Positions 1-9,107 of a stretch of 64,000 nt of DNA are shown in pieces. The stretch is from NCBI GenBank assembly GCA_030427405.1, contig JAUHXK010000003.1, positions 248,001 to 312,000 of the forward strand. Reading direction: 5' to 3'. Source of the DNA: Alphaproteobacteria bacterium (GTDB lineage Bacteria; Pseudomonadota; Alphaproteobacteria; Rhodobacterales; Rhodobacteraceae). Both the position numbers and the translations under genes were made by a program. The notes beneath the pieces were generated by a model. That model was not told where the DNA came from, did no database searches, and worked only from the letters and a program-made list of their open reading frames with translations. Numbering within the stretch: position 1 is the stretch's first letter; the number at the start of each line of letters is the position of its first letter.

Positions 1-1521
1 CAGGCGCTGTTCATTGCCCGGCGACAGGGACAGCGCGCGGCGAAACGGGGTTACGTCGAAATCCTGCTCTGAGATACGGCCGGTATATTGCGCATTGTCT
101 ACGGTTTCGGTCATGACCTGAATGCCAAGACGTTCCAGCGCGCGAGCGTAGATTTCGACCGCGGTCTGCATGTCGCTGTCGCCCTGTTGCAGCAGAACCG
201 TCAGCGAAAACGCCTGGCCCTCTGGGTTGCGCAATACGCCGTCCTGAATGGTCCAGCCCGCCTCGGCCAACAGCTTGGACGCCTTGCGGATATTGGCCCG
301 GTTGCGGGCGGACCCGTCCCCCTGAGGAAGAACATACCCCTCCAGCGTTCCCGGCAGCAGGTCCTGGGAATACTGTTCCAGCAGGTCCCGCACGCGTCCA
401 GTCGCCGGTCCGGGTTGCATGGCCAGGTCCGAGCCCGAGAAATAAGACGTGATCCGTGGCTGCGCGCCGCCCGTGATCGTGTCATTGATGAATTCGAAAT
501 TGAAGGCGGTCAGCAACGCCTCGCGGACGCGCCAGTCGTCAAAGGGCGCCTTGCGCGTGTTCATGACAAACCCGGTCATGCCAGATGGTTTGCCATGCGG
601 GATTTCGGTTTTGATCACATCGCCGCGCTGAACAGCCGGAAATCCGTATTGGGTGTCCCACTTGTCGGCATTGAATTCGCGCATGGCAGACAGCTCGCCC
701 GCTTTGAATGCTTCAAACAGGACCGTCTGGTCGCCGTAGAACTCGATCCGCATTTCATCAAGGTTGTGCGTGCCGCGCCGAAACGGAATGTCGGCCCCCC
801 AGTAGTCGGGGTTTCTGCGCAGGGTCACATAGCGGCCGCCTTCGTAGTCGTCGACGACATAGGGTCCGCTGCCCACGGGGATGTCATGCAACTGTGCGTT
901 GGCAAAGTCCTTTCCGTCCCATTGCGCCTTTTGCAGAATGGGGCGCATGCCCGCGATCAGGGCCAGTTCCCGGTCTGCTTCGTTGAACGAAATGCGAACC
1001 GTACGCGGCCCGGTCTGCTCGATGGTGTCGATCTTTCCCCACAAGCCGCGATACCGCAGGTGCCCCTCGGTGCCCAGCGTCTGATAGGACCAGATGACAT
1101 CCTCCACTGTCACCGGGCTGCCGTCCGAGAATCGGGCATTCTCGCGCAGGGTGAACGCGACCCAGGACCGGTCCGGCGCGGTCTCGACCGATTCGGCCAA
1201 CAGCCCGTAAAGAGTGAAAGGTTCGTCCCATGACCGCCCCATCAGGCTTTCATGTGTCCAGAACCGCAACTGCCATGGTGCCGTGCCTTTTTGCACGAAA
1301 GGGTTCAGGCTGTCATAGCCGCCCGTATTGCCGAACACGACCTTTCCGCCTTTGGGGGCTTCGGCGTTGGCATAGGGCAGAGACACAAAATCAGGTGGTA
1401 AGGCAGGGTCCCCATACATAGCTATGCCATGCGACGATTCTGCCAAGGCCAATCCGGCAGAAAAAAACACGGCGATTCCCGCGATTGCGGGGCGAAAACG
1501 GCATAGAAAATCCGGGCTCAT
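1..1521 (-). CDS. ABC transporter substrate-binding protein (family 5, YejA-like), 3' end beyond window
   Basis: Periplasmic solute receptor of an oligopeptide-type ABC importer. The frame is open for 507 codons from ATG at 1521 to the window edge, so the C-terminus is missing. The N-terminus is a signal peptide (basic start, hydrophobic core IAGIAVFF, cleavage near LALA-E). The mature start carries NTGGYDSLNPFVQKGTA, typical of the YejA branch that binds microcin C or short peptides, and later segments (ENARFSDGSPVT, SGPYVV) are the usual family 5 signatures. The permease and ATPase genes would lie to the left, outside the window. Substrate is inferred only from the subfamily resemblance. 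Long frames on the opposite strand here are shadows. Confidence 0.85.
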   Translation of the reverse strand, partial: MSPDFLCRFRPAIAGIAVFFSAGLALAESSHGIAMYGDPALPPDFVSLPYANAEAPKGGKVVFGNTGGYDSLNPFVQKGTAPWQLRFWTHESLMGRSWDEPFTLYGLLAESVETAPDRSWVAFTLRENARFSDGSPVTVEDVIWSYQTLGTEGHLRYRGLWGKIDTIEQTGPRTVRISFNEADRELALIAGMRPILQKAQWDGKDFANAQLHDIPVGSGPYVVDDYEGGRYVTLRRNPDYWGADIPFRRGTHNLDEMRIEFYGDQTVLFEAFKAGELSAMREFNADKWDTQYGFPAVQRGDVIKTEIPHGKPSGMTGFVMNTRKAPFDDWRVREALLTAFNFEFINDTITGGAQPRITSYFSGSDLAMQPGPATGRVRDLLEQYSQDLLPGTLEGYVLPQGDGSARNRANIRKASKLLAEAGWTIQDGVLRNPEGQAFSLTVLLQQGDSDMQTAVEIYARALERLGIQVMTETVDNAQYTGRISEQDFDVTPFRRALSLSPGNEQRL

Positions 1522-1600
1522 TTTGGAAACAATCCTGCTCTGGCCTTATTTTGTTGGGATTCACCGTACCGATGATTTTTCATATTATCAAACTTTTAGC

Positions 1601-1629
1601 TTGGAGGACGGCGCGGAATTGCTTATAAA
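1601..1629 (+). promoter_or_regulatory. Putative sigma-70 promoter of a small RNA
   Basis: A -35-like TTGGAG (1601-1606) and a -10-like TATAAA (1624-1629) are separated by exactly 17 bases. The expected start is near 1636, which places a free-standing hairpin and a Rho-independent terminator directly downstream with no open reading frame between. The -35 is imperfect, so the call rests on the joint arrangement. Confidence 0.5.
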
Positions 1630-1635
1630 GGACGC

Positions 1636-1711
1636 ACTGCTCGATAGGTTTCTTGCCTGTATGAAACCTGCCTCAATAACTTAACGCCCGCTTCGTGCGG
1701 GCGTTTTTTTT
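1636..1711 (+). ncRNA. Candidate small RNA of about 75 nt
   Basis: The 324-base gap between the divergent peptide-binding gene and bdhA contains a promoter-like element followed by two hairpins. The first has 7-bp arms AGGTTTC (1646-1652) and GAAACCT (1663-1669) around a 10-base loop TTGCCTGTAT. The second is a strong terminator (1684-1704) followed by T8. The terminator lies about 135 bases before the bdhA start, so the transcript should end before that gene. It could be an independent trans-acting sRNA or an attenuated leader of bdhA. No Rfam family is recognised. Confidence 0.5.
1684..1711 (+). terminator. Rho-independent terminator of the small RNA
   Basis: Perfect 8-bp stem ACGCCCGC (1684-1691) and GCGGGCGT (1697-1704) with loop TTCGT, followed by an uninterrupted run of T to 1711. 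Orientation is plus strand. Confidence 0.85.
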
Positions 1712-1845
1712 GGGCGATGCATCGGGCCTTTATTCCCGAGAAATTGGCGGTCTTCGAACGGCGTGCCCCCCCAAAGATTTCCCGTTTTCTTTGCAGGTGC
1801 AGCATGGCAAGGTGGCGGCGAAACTGGACCAATTGGAGAACTGAT

Positions 1846-2619
1846 ATGGGCTTGTCGGGAAAGACTGCAATCATCACCGGATCGAACTCGGGTATCGGAT
1901 TGGGTGTCGCGCGCGAGCTTGCCAAGGCCGGGGCCGACGTCGTGCTGAACTCTTTTACCGACCGCGATGAAGATCACGCGCTGGCGGCCGAGATAGCGGC
2001 CGAGACCGGAACAAGTGCGCGCTATATCAAGGCGGACATGTCCAAGGGCGCGGAATGCCGCGCGCTGATCGAACAGGCAGGGGCCTGCGATATTCTGGTC
2101 AACAATGCCGGCATCCAGCACGTCGCCCCGATTGACCAGTTCCCGGTCGACAAGTGGGACGCGATCATCGCGATCAACATGAACTCGGCCTTTCACACGA
2201 CGGCAGCGGCCCTGCCGATGATGCGCAAGGCCGGATGGGGCCGGATCGTCAACATCGCCTCGGCGCATGGGCTGACGGCATCGCCGTACAAGGCGGCTTA
2301 TGTATCGGCCAAGCACGGCGTGGTCGGCATGACCAAGACGGTCGCGCTGGAGACCGCGCAAGAACCGATCACCTGCAACGCGATCTGCCCGGGTTACGTC
2401 CTGACCCCTCTGGTCGAGGCGCAGATCCCCGACACGATGAAAGAATATGACATGAGCCGCGAAGACGTGATCAAGAATGTCATGCTGGAACGGCAACCCT
2501 CGAAAGAGTTTGCGACGGTCGAGCAACTGGGGGGCACCACGGTCTTCCTGTGCTCGGACGCGGCGGCCCAGATCACCGGAACGACGATCTCGGTCGATGG
2601 TGGCTGGACGGCATTGTGA
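1846..2619 (+). CDS. bdhA: 3-hydroxybutyrate dehydrogenase (SDR family)
   Basis: NAD-dependent oxidation of D-3-hydroxybutyrate to acetoacetate in polyhydroxybutyrate and ketone-body use, cytosolic. The 257-residue product has the short-chain dehydrogenase layout: TGSNSGIG glycine motif near residue 12, NNAG near residue 90, and catalytic Tyr-x3-Lys (YVSAK) followed by the family-typical KHGVVGMTKTVALE. Start is ATG 1846 because GGAG sits at 1834-1837; upstream in-frame starts would run through non-homologous sequence. The stop overlaps the GTG start of the patatin gene by 3 bases, indicating a translationally coupled pair. Confidence 0.92.
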   Translation: MGLSGKTAIITGSNSGIGLGVARELAKAGADVVLNSFTDRDEDHALAAEIAAETGTSARYIKADMSKGAECRALIEQAGACDILVNNAGIQHVAPIDQFPVDKWDAIIAINMNSAFHTTAAALPMMRKAGWGRIVNIASAHGLTASPYKAAYVSAKHGVVGMTKTVALETAQEPITCNAICPGYVLTPLVEAQIPDTMKEYDMSREDVIKNVMLERQPSKEFATVEQLGGTTVFLCSDAAAQITGTTISVDGGWTAL

Positions 2620-3641
2620 AGCGGATCAATCTGGCGCTTCAGGGGGGCGGGGCACATGGGGCCTTTACCTGGGGCGTGCTGGACCGGCTGCTGGATGAGG
2701 ATGACATCGAGGTGGCGGCCATCACCGGCACCTCGGCCGGGGCGTTGAACGGGGCTGCGTTCAAGTCTGGCATGGTCAGGGCAGGGCGCAAGGGCGCGCG
2801 GGAAAACCTGAACCAGTTGTGGTCGCGTATGGGGGCGTCGGATGACCCTCAGATGGCGGCCTGGATGCAGGGTGTAGATCCTGGCCAGGTTGCGCGGGCC
2901 ATGGAATATTCGGTGCCCTATACCCTCGCCGATGCGTGGTCGCGCATGGTTTCGCCTTATGCCTATGGCCCGTTCTACCAGAACCCGCTGACCTCGGTCG
3001 TGGATCAGTTCGATTTTGACCATGTCTGCGCCACGCAAGGCCCGCAGCTGTTCATTTGTGCGACCTGCGTGCGCAGCGGCAAGATCCGCATCTTTACACG
3101 GGACGAGGTGTCAACGGATGCCATTCTTGCCTCGGCCTGTTTGCCGAGCCTGTTCAAAGCCGTCGAGATTTTTGACCCGGATTCAGGTCGGACCGAGGCG
3201 TATTGGGATGGCGGCTATACCGGGAACCCGGCGCTGTACCCGCTGTTCGAAGATCATTTGCCCGACGATGTGGTCATCGTGAACATCAACCCGCTGGAAC
3301 GGGATGAGGTCCCGAAGACGCCGCAGCAAATTCAAAACCGGATCAACGAGATCAGTTTCAATTCTTCGCTTCTGCGTGAATTGCGCGCCATCAGTTTTGT
3401 GCAGCGACTTCTGCGCGAGGGCAAGCTGAAGGCGGGCGAGATGAGCCGCGTTCTGGTGCACATGATTGCCGATGACGCGCTGATGAACAGCCTGTCGGTG
3501 GCAACCAAGACGGTGCCGAACCCGATCATTCTGAACAGTTTGAAACAGGCAGGCCAATTGGCGGCCGACCGGTTCCTGCATCACCACAAGGCCGATCTGG
3601 GGGATCGCAGCACCGTTGATCTTCCGGACATGTTCGGATGA
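2616..3641 (+). CDS. Patatin-like phospholipase
   Basis: Predicted acyl hydrolase with a Ser-Asp dyad, 341 residues. The oxyanion hole GGGAHG is close to the N-terminus, the nucleophile elbow GTSAG follows about 35 residues later, and the catalytic Asp lies in DGGYTGN. The N-terminus KRINLALQGGGAHGAFTW is the usual start for this subfamily, which supports the GTG at 2616 overlapping the bdhA stop (GTGA). Coupling to bdhA and the frequent pairing of the two genes in alphaproteobacteria suggest a role in lipid or polyhydroxybutyrate granule metabolism; that is inference. Confidence 0.88.
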   Translation: MKRINLALQGGGAHGAFTWGVLDRLLDEDDIEVAAITGTSAGALNGAAFKSGMVRAGRKGARENLNQLWSRMGASDDPQMAAWMQGVDPGQVARAMEYSVPYTLADAWSRMVSPYAYGPFYQNPLTSVVDQFDFDHVCATQGPQLFICATCVRSGKIRIFTRDEVSTDAILASACLPSLFKAVEIFDPDSGRTEAYWDGGYTGNPALYPLFEDHLPDDVVIVNINPLERDEVPKTPQQIQNRINEISFNSSLLRELRAISFVQRLLREGKLKAGEMSRVLVHMIADDALMNSLSVATKTVPNPIILNSLKQAGQLAADRFLHHHKADLGDRSTVDLPDMFG

Positions 3642-4319
3642 TCATTCGGGCGGGGTCGTGGGGTCTTTTTCGTTGGGATAAACAAGCCCGGCCGAGATGA
3701 CCAGCTTGGCCGCGTCCTCGATGCTCATGTCCAGGATGATGACGTCTTCGGCGGGAAAGAACAGCAAAAATCCGGATGTCGGGTTCGGGGTTGTCGGGAT
3801 GAAAATGCTCAGCAATTCACCGCCGGTTTCGGCGCGCTGGCTGACCTCTCCGCGTGCCGTGGTCGACACAAAGCCGATGGCCCAGATGCCACGGCGCGGA
3901 TATTGGACAAGGCAGGCCTTTTCGAAAGACCGCTCGGTCTGGGCGAACACGGTTTCTGAGATCTGCTTGATGCCGGAATAGATCGACCGGATGACCGGCA
4001 TCCGGTTGACCAGGCTTTCGGCGAAATGGATCAGAGACCGCCCCAGAATCCCCTTGGCCACCCATCCGACGATGACCGTGAAGATCAGGAAAATGACAAC
4101 CCCGACACCGCGAAGGTTTATGCCGACATATTGCTCGGGCTGAAACCGCTGCGGGATCAGGGGAAGGACCGCACTGTCGATCCAACCGACCACCGACCAG
4201 ATCAGCCAGATCGTCAGCCAAACGGGCGCGATGACCACGATACCGGTCAGGAACGACGCGCGCAGCCCGGCGAACAGCCCTGGGCCGCGATGAGGTTCTT
4301 GGTCAAACGGTGTGTTCAT
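3642..4319 (-). CDS. DUF502 family membrane protein
   Basis: Protein of 225 residues with two predicted membrane helices (about residues 17-46 and 72-92), the DUF502 architecture. A soluble C-terminal half carries the family-typical IRSIYSGIKQISETVF and PTTPNPTSGFLLFFP segments. Function is unknown in the family. The gene abuts the patatin stop without a gap and is convergent with it. Confidence 0.85.
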   Translation of the reverse strand: MNTPFDQEPHRGPGLFAGLRASFLTGIVVIAPVWLTIWLIWSVVGWIDSAVLPLIPQRFQPEQYVGINLRGVGVVIFLIFTVIVGWVAKGILGRSLIHFAESLVNRMPVIRSIYSGIKQISETVFAQTERSFEKACLVQYPRRGIWAIGFVSTTARGEVSQRAETGGELLSIFIPTTPNPTSGFLLFFPAEDVIILDMSIEDAAKLVISAGLVYPNEKDPTTPPE

Positions 4320-4387
4320 TTCAGATCCGAGCGATTTGCAGAATCAGTTAATCAGTCTGCTGTGTCCGTACAATAGGACAGCGCCAT

Positions 4388-5299
4388 TTACCGGTTTTTT
4401 GGCAATGCCTGTGCGATCGCTGCTGCAAGACGGGCATTATTTCGGACCAGCGCGATATTGGCCACCAGTGAGCGGCCTTCGGTCAGCTCGAATATCCGTT
4501 GCAGCAGATAAGGGGTAACGGCCTTGCCGGTGATGCGATGCGTGTCGGCATCCGCCTGGGCCGCGGCAATGATCGGGGCCAGTTCCTCGGCCGGGATCTG
4601 GTCGTCCTGCGGTATGGGGTTTGCCACCAATTGCCCGCCGGGCAGCCCCAACGCCCGACGCGTCGCGTGGGCCCGCGCGATCTCGGCGGCGCTGTCCATT
4701 CGCAAGGGCGCATCCAGCGGGGATTGCGATGACCAGAATGCCGGAAACGCGTCCTGTCCGTAGGCGATGACCGGCACGCCAAGGGTTTCAAGCACTTCGA
4801 GCGTTTTAGCCAGGTCCAGGATCGCTTTGGCCCCAGCCGCCACGACCGTGACAGGGGTCTGGCCCAGCTCGTGCAGGTCGGCCGAGATGTCGAACGTAGT
4901 TTCCGCGCCCTGATGGACCCCGCCGATTCCGCCGGTGGCAAAAACCTCGATCCCGGCGAAATGGGCGGCGATCATGGTTGCGGCAACCGTGGTGGCGCCG
5001 GTGCCCCGGCTGGCGATGCAGGCGGCCATATCCGCGCGCGAAATCTTGGACACGTCCTGGGCGGTGCCCAGGGCCTGCAGCTGTTCCGGCTCCAACCCGA
5101 CATGCAGCCGCCCTTCGATGACGGCCATGGTCGCGGGAACCGCCCCTGCATCGCGAATGTCCTGTTCGACCAAGGCGGCGACTTCGACATTTTGTGGGTA
5201 GGGCATGCCATGGGTAATGATGGTGCTTTCAAGCGCCACGATAGGGGTGCCGTTTTCCTTGGCCGCGCGGACCTCGGTCGAATATTGGATGTCGATCAC
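4388..5299 (-). CDS. psuG: Pseudouridine-5'-phosphate glycosidase
   Basis: Reversible cleavage of pseudouridine 5'-phosphate into uracil and ribose 5-phosphate. The 303-residue product shows ALESTIITHGMPYP near the N-terminus, GATTVAATM, FATGGIGGVHQGAE and a late LVANPIP, all hallmarks of PsuG. Start is GTG 5299, which overlaps the stop of the upstream kinase (GTGA at 5296-5299); a longer in-frame extension would run back through the kinase gene and is rejected. Together with the kinase it forms a two-gene pseudouridine degradation operon. Confidence 0.92.
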   Translation of the reverse strand: MIDIQYSTEVRAAKENGTPIVALESTIITHGMPYPQNVEVAALVEQDIRDAGAVPATMAVIEGRLHVGLEPEQLQALGTAQDVSKISRADMAACIASRGTGATTVAATMIAAHFAGIEVFATGGIGGVHQGAETTFDISADLHELGQTPVTVVAAGAKAILDLAKTLEVLETLGVPVIAYGQDAFPAFWSSQSPLDAPLRMDSAAEIARAHATRRALGLPGGQLVANPIPQDDQIPAEELAPIIAAAQADADTHRITGKAVTPYLLQRIFELTEGRSLVANIALVRNNARLAAAIAQALPKNR

Positions 5300-6189
5300 A
5301 GTGGAGTTTCTCCGGATACATAAGTTGCTGCGGCGTGCAGGGCGCGGGTCAGGGCGGCGTCGGTGTCGGCGCCATTTGCCTCGGCGGCAATATGGGCGGC
5401 CATGAAGGTATCGCCTGCACCTGTCACCCGTGTGACAAGGACAGATGGTGGGGTTTGCGTCAGAACGCCTTTGGGTCCGCCGACGGTTGCGGACCTGCCG
5501 CCGTCGGTCACCAGGACCCGCAAAGCACCCCTGTCCAAAAGCCCTTTGGCGGCGCTTTCGGAATCGGCGAATTCGCGCTGGCACAGAATCCCGGCCTCTT
5601 CGAGGTTCACGTATAGCGTTGCGCGGGCATGTTTCAGAAACGGCAACAGCCTTTCTGCCTTGCCGGGCGAGGCCGGAGCAACACGCAGGTCAGCCAAGGC
5701 AAAGGCTGGGCTTTGTGCGATCTCTTCCAGCAGGTCCAGCGTCAGGTTCCCATCCAACGCAATCGGCCCGGCAAACGGCGTGTTTTCAAAGCCCAGCGGC
5801 CCGTGCAGCAGCGGGCGCAGGATCTTTGCCCCCGCTGCCTCAAGCGAATGCGCATCGGCAATCGCCGCGATCAGGCCATTTGCGCCTTCGACAGCCATAT
5901 AGCGGTCTGTCGGCAGGTCCTGGGACCGATAGACATGGTCCGTATTCATGCCCAGCCGTGCGCAGGCATGGATCAGTTCGTCGCCCTCGGGGTCGCGGCC
6001 AATCGCGGTCAGCAGGGTCGGCGTCATGCCAAACCGCACCAGCGTCATGGCAATGTTCATGGCAACGCCGCCGGGCAGGCGGGTGATGCGGCCGGGCACA
6101 TCCGACCCCTGGCGCATGGCGCTTGCGGACCGACCGATCACATCCCACAGGACCGATCCGATGCACAATATTTCGCTTTTCTCTGTCAT
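5296..6189 (-). CDS. psuK: PfkB-family carbohydrate kinase, probable pseudouridine kinase
   Basis: Expected to phosphorylate pseudouridine to its 5'-phosphate, feeding the adjacent glycosidase. The 297-residue protein starts MTEKSEILCIGSVLWDV at ATG 6189, has the PfkB glycine-rich segment RLPGGVAMNIA and the C-terminal catalytic signature VTGAGDTFMAAH with the base Asp. Substrate identity is inferred from coupling to psuG; ribokinase-like members with other sugar substrates look similar. Confidence 0.85.
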   Translation of the reverse strand: MTEKSEILCIGSVLWDVIGRSASAMRQGSDVPGRITRLPGGVAMNIAMTLVRFGMTPTLLTAIGRDPEGDELIHACARLGMNTDHVYRSQDLPTDRYMAVEGANGLIAAIADAHSLEAAGAKILRPLLHGPLGFENTPFAGPIALDGNLTLDLLEEIAQSPAFALADLRVAPASPGKAERLLPFLKHARATLYVNLEEAGILCQREFADSESAAKGLLDRGALRVLVTDGGRSATVGGPKGVLTQTPPSVLVTRVTGAGDTFMAAHIAAEANGADTDAALTRALHAAATYVSGETPL

Positions 6190-6371
6190 CCTGCTGTCAT
6201 GCCGCAGCCCAACGGCCCGCGCAAGCGGGAACCTGCACCGGCTGGCGTTGCCGACAGGTCTGTTTGGTCGACGGCCGGGCGTGTCTGGATTTGCCCTTGT
6301 CATTGGCGCGGTTCGGGCTGACTATCTCAACCCATGGTTATCTGGTTCTTGTCATAGGCGGTAGGCGGCAC

Positions 6372-7523
6372 ATGGCTGGTCGTTGCGGTTGGGTCGCGGT
6401 TTTGCGCGCAGCACTGCTGTTACTGGGTCTTGTGATTTCCATAGGCACCGTTCCGGACCGGGCCATGTCCCAAAGCGCCACGCCCACGATCATTGATTTC
6501 CGGGTAGAGGGCAAAACCCTGTTTCTTGAAATCAGCATGAATGCCGAGGCATTCCTGGCCGGATTGCGCCCCGATACCGATTTTTCAGACGCCGATGAAA
6601 AGATGGTCAGCCGCTACAACGCATTGCGCAAAACGGTCTCATCCGAGCTGGAGCCGATGGTCCGCGATTTCGTAAAGCCATGGATGCAGTCCCTGCAGGT
6701 TCAGATCGGGTCTGCGGCACAATTGTCCTATGAAGGGGTGCGCATTCCTGTGGTGGGCGACCCGCAGACCGCGCGCATCTCGCGCGTTTTGCTGACTGCG
6801 CCCGTGCCCGAGGGCGCAGGCGGCATGCGCCTGACCTGGCCCGCAGGGCACGGCGCCCTGATCCTGCGTCAACAACAGGTCGTGGCGCCTTATACCGGGT
6901 ATCTGGCAGGCGGGCAGACCAGCCCGCTGATCCCTTTGAACGGGGGCGCGGCGCTGGACGCCCGTGAAACGCTGAAAAGCTTCTTTCCCAAGGGCGTGGC
7001 TTGGGTCTTTTCGAATGGGGTGCAACAGGTTCTTTTTGTTCTGGCACTGGTGTTTCTGTCGCTCAGGCTGATGCCGTATGCCGCGCAGATACTGGCCTTT
7101 GTGGCGGGCGTTGCGCTGGCCATGGTGCTGCGTGTCATGGGGCTGCAAGTGATCGGCGTTTCGACCGTGGCGCTGGCCATACCGGCCGGGATCGTGCTGC
7201 TGGCGATATGGAACCTGTTGGCCAGTCGATCGGGCGGTCTGCGGGTGGTGGCCGTCTTTGTGCTGGCTATGCCGCACGGGGTCGTCCTGTTCGATGGCCT
7301 TGCGCGAATCGGCGTGCCACCGGACCGCACGACCCAGGCTCTGCTGGCCTATGGGGGTGGGGCCTTGCTGGCCCTGACGGCTTTATCCACATTGGTGTTT
7401 GTGTCCGTGGCAATACCAACGCAACGATCGCACCGCCTGCGCGGGCGCATGTCTGTACTTGCATCAATGCTGATTGCGGCCATCGGCCTTTATTGGCTTT
7501 TGGCCCCGGTCGTTCTGGCCTAG
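6372..7523 (+). CDS. HupE/UreJ-like membrane protein
   Basis: Protein of 383 residues with a signal peptide (residues 1-33), an extracytoplasmic domain of about 170 residues, and five or six hydrophobic segments in the C-terminal half beginning near FSNGVQQVLFVLALVF. The pattern resembles HupE/UreJ_2 proteins, a group linked to metal (Ni or Co) handling, but the usual metal-binding histidines of HupE are not evident. ATG 6372 is chosen because the signal peptide follows directly. Its stop overlaps the convergent thiE-like stop at the palindrome CTAG (7520-7523). Confidence 0.6.
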   Translation: MAGRCGWVAVLRAALLLLGLVISIGTVPDRAMSQSATPTIIDFRVEGKTLFLEISMNAEAFLAGLRPDTDFSDADEKMVSRYNALRKTVSSELEPMVRDFVKPWMQSLQVQIGSAAQLSYEGVRIPVVGDPQTARISRVLLTAPVPEGAGGMRLTWPAGHGALILRQQQVVAPYTGYLAGGQTSPLIPLNGGAALDARETLKSFFPKGVAWVFSNGVQQVLFVLALVFLSLRLMPYAAQILAFVAGVALAMVLRVMGLQVIGVSTVALAIPAGIVLLAIWNLLASRSGGLRVVAVFVLAMPHGVVLFDGLARIGVPPDRTTQALLAYGGGALLALTALSTLVFVSVAIPTQRSHRLRGRMSVLASMLIAAIGLYWLLAPVVLA

Positions 7524-8140
7524 CCCAGTTCCGACACCAGGGATTTCAGCGTTGCCAGCGGGTCTTCGGTTGACCAGATTTCAGTGCCGATGCCAAAAAA
7601 GTCGGTACAGGGCGCCAGCTCCCGGACCAACTTTGGGGTCAGCGCACCCTCGGCGACAACCGGTACTTCGATCATCTCTGACCACCACTGGAACAAGTCC
7701 TGTTCCGCCCGTGTTCCGTCGCCCAGTCCGGCATTGCCCACCGGGCCGAACGCAACGTAATCCGCGCCGCTTTCACCCGCTGACATCCCGTCATGGCTGG
7801 AAGCGCCGCAGAAACTGCCAACGATGGCGTCGGCCCCCAACTTCTTGCGCGCGGCGCGAACGGACCGGGCGGCGTCATCCAGATGCACCCCATCCAAGCC
7901 CAACCGCTGTGCCAACAGGACATGGTTCGAAATCACGATGGCCACATCGCGCGCATGCGCCACCTCGCGGCAGGCATCTGCCGCACGGGCGATGGTGTCT
8001 TCGTCACTGCCCGCCAGGGCCAGCCGGATACAGGCGATCTCGGCCCCGTCCAGAACGCGGGCCAACTGCTCGGGAAAGGTGCTCAGCGCGATGGTCGGAG
8101 GCGTAATCAGGTAAATCTGCGGCTGCTCGGGGGTGTCCAT
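7520..8140 (-). CDS. Thiamine-phosphate synthase-like protein
   Basis: TIM-barrel protein of 206 residues of the ThiE/TenI family. It has IYLITPP at the N-terminus, GLDGVHLDD (phosphate/pyrimidine-side loop), and DYVAFGPVGNAG, corresponding to the ThiE Y-xx-GPxxxT region. ThiE joins the HMP and thiazole phosphates to make thiamine phosphate. The TKT motif of classical ThiE is replaced here (GPVGNAGLG), so it may be a paralogue such as a TenI-like protein rather than the main synthase. It stands alone, convergent with the HupE-like gene. Confidence 0.7.
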   Translation of the reverse strand: MDTPEQPQIYLITPPTIALSTFPEQLARVLDGAEIACIRLALAGSDEDTIARAADACREVAHARDVAIVISNHVLLAQRLGLDGVHLDDAARSVRAARKKLGADAIVGSFCGASSHDGMSAGESGADYVAFGPVGNAGLGDGTRAEQDLFQWWSEMIEVPVVAEGALTPKLVRELAPCTDFFGIGTEIWSTEDPLATLKSLVSELG

Positions 8141-8304
8141 GGGCGCGTCCTTCGGCTGTCGGTTCTGCGCGCGGTTTAGCGGATTGCGGCGGGGAAGCAA
8201 ACTTATTAGCCCCGATCGCGGTCTTTTGGGGCGCAAAGGGCCGGGCGCGGCCTTGCCCTGCGGCAGCGCCCCGATTACAGCATGGCCAGTTTTCGGAGTG
8301 ACCC

Positions 8305-9048
8305 ATGCCCAGCGATCAGCCCCAACCGTCCTTTGTGCTCGTGCGCCCGCAGATGGGCGAAAATATCGGCGCCGCCGCGCGCGCGATGTGGAATTTCGGG
8401 CTTGACCGGATGCGGATCGTGGCCCCGCGCGACGGCTGGCCAAATCCCAAAGCGGTGGCAATGTCCAGCGGGGCGGGCCGGTTGCTTGACGAGGCGCAGC
8501 TTTATGACGACCTGGCAGGATCGCTGGCCGACAGCACCTTTGTCTTTGCCACCACCGCCCGGCAACGCGGGCTGACCAAACCGGTCTACAGCCCCGAACG
8601 CGCTATGCAATTGGCGGCCGAGAAGGTTGCGGCTGGTGAAAAGGTGGCGGTGCTGTTCGGACCCGAACGGGCGGGCCTTGAGAACGAAGATATCGCCAAG
8701 GCCAACGCCATCATCTCGGTTCCGGTGAACCCGGAATACGCCTCGCTGAACCTGGGGCAATGCGTGTTGCTGACCGCCTATGAGTGGATGCGCCAGACAG
8801 GCGACGTCGTGCACGAGGCGACGGACCTGGGCAAGGGCGACTGGGCCACGGGGATCGAGGTCGAAAAGCTGGTCGAACATTACGAGGATCGGCTGGAAGA
8901 GGCCGGATTCTTCTATCCGCCCGAAAAGGCCGACGGCATGAAAACCAACCTGCGCAACCTGTGGTCGCGGATGCGGATGACGCGGGCGGATGTGCAGATG
9001 TTGCATGGGATCATGCGGCAGATGGTCCGCTGGAAAGACAGGGGCTAA
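8305..9048 (+). CDS. trmJ: tRNA (cytidine/uridine-2'-O-)-methyltransferase, TrmJ type
   Basis: SPOUT-class RNA methyltransferase of 247 residues. The N-terminal segment FVLVRPQMGENIGAAARAM, the middle LFGPERAGLENEDI and the knot motif SLNLGQCVLLTAYEW are characteristic of TrmJ, which methylates the ribose of position 32 in several tRNAs. A C-terminal helical extension is present, as in E. coli TrmJ. ATG 8305 starts the conserved N-terminus. Confidence 0.88.
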   Translation: MPSDQPQPSFVLVRPQMGENIGAAARAMWNFGLDRMRIVAPRDGWPNPKAVAMSSGAGRLLDEAQLYDDLAGSLADSTFVFATTARQRGLTKPVYSPERAMQLAAEKVAAGEKVAVLFGPERAGLENEDIAKANAIISVPVNPEYASLNLGQCVLLTAYEWMRQTGDVVHEATDLGKGDWATGIEVEKLVEHYEDRLEEAGFFYPPEKADGMKTNLRNLWSRMRMTRADVQMLHGIMRQMVRWKDRG

Positions 9049-9107
9049 GGCTGGACCTGACCCCGCTTGGGGCCTAGCTTGCGACGAAATCAGGACATGA
9101 GGACAGC

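Noticed and set aside
88-1233. Long plus-strand frame opposite the peptide-binding protein
   Set aside because: The minus strand encodes a clear family 5 binding protein with signal peptide; the plus frame is a shadow typical of high-GC DNA.
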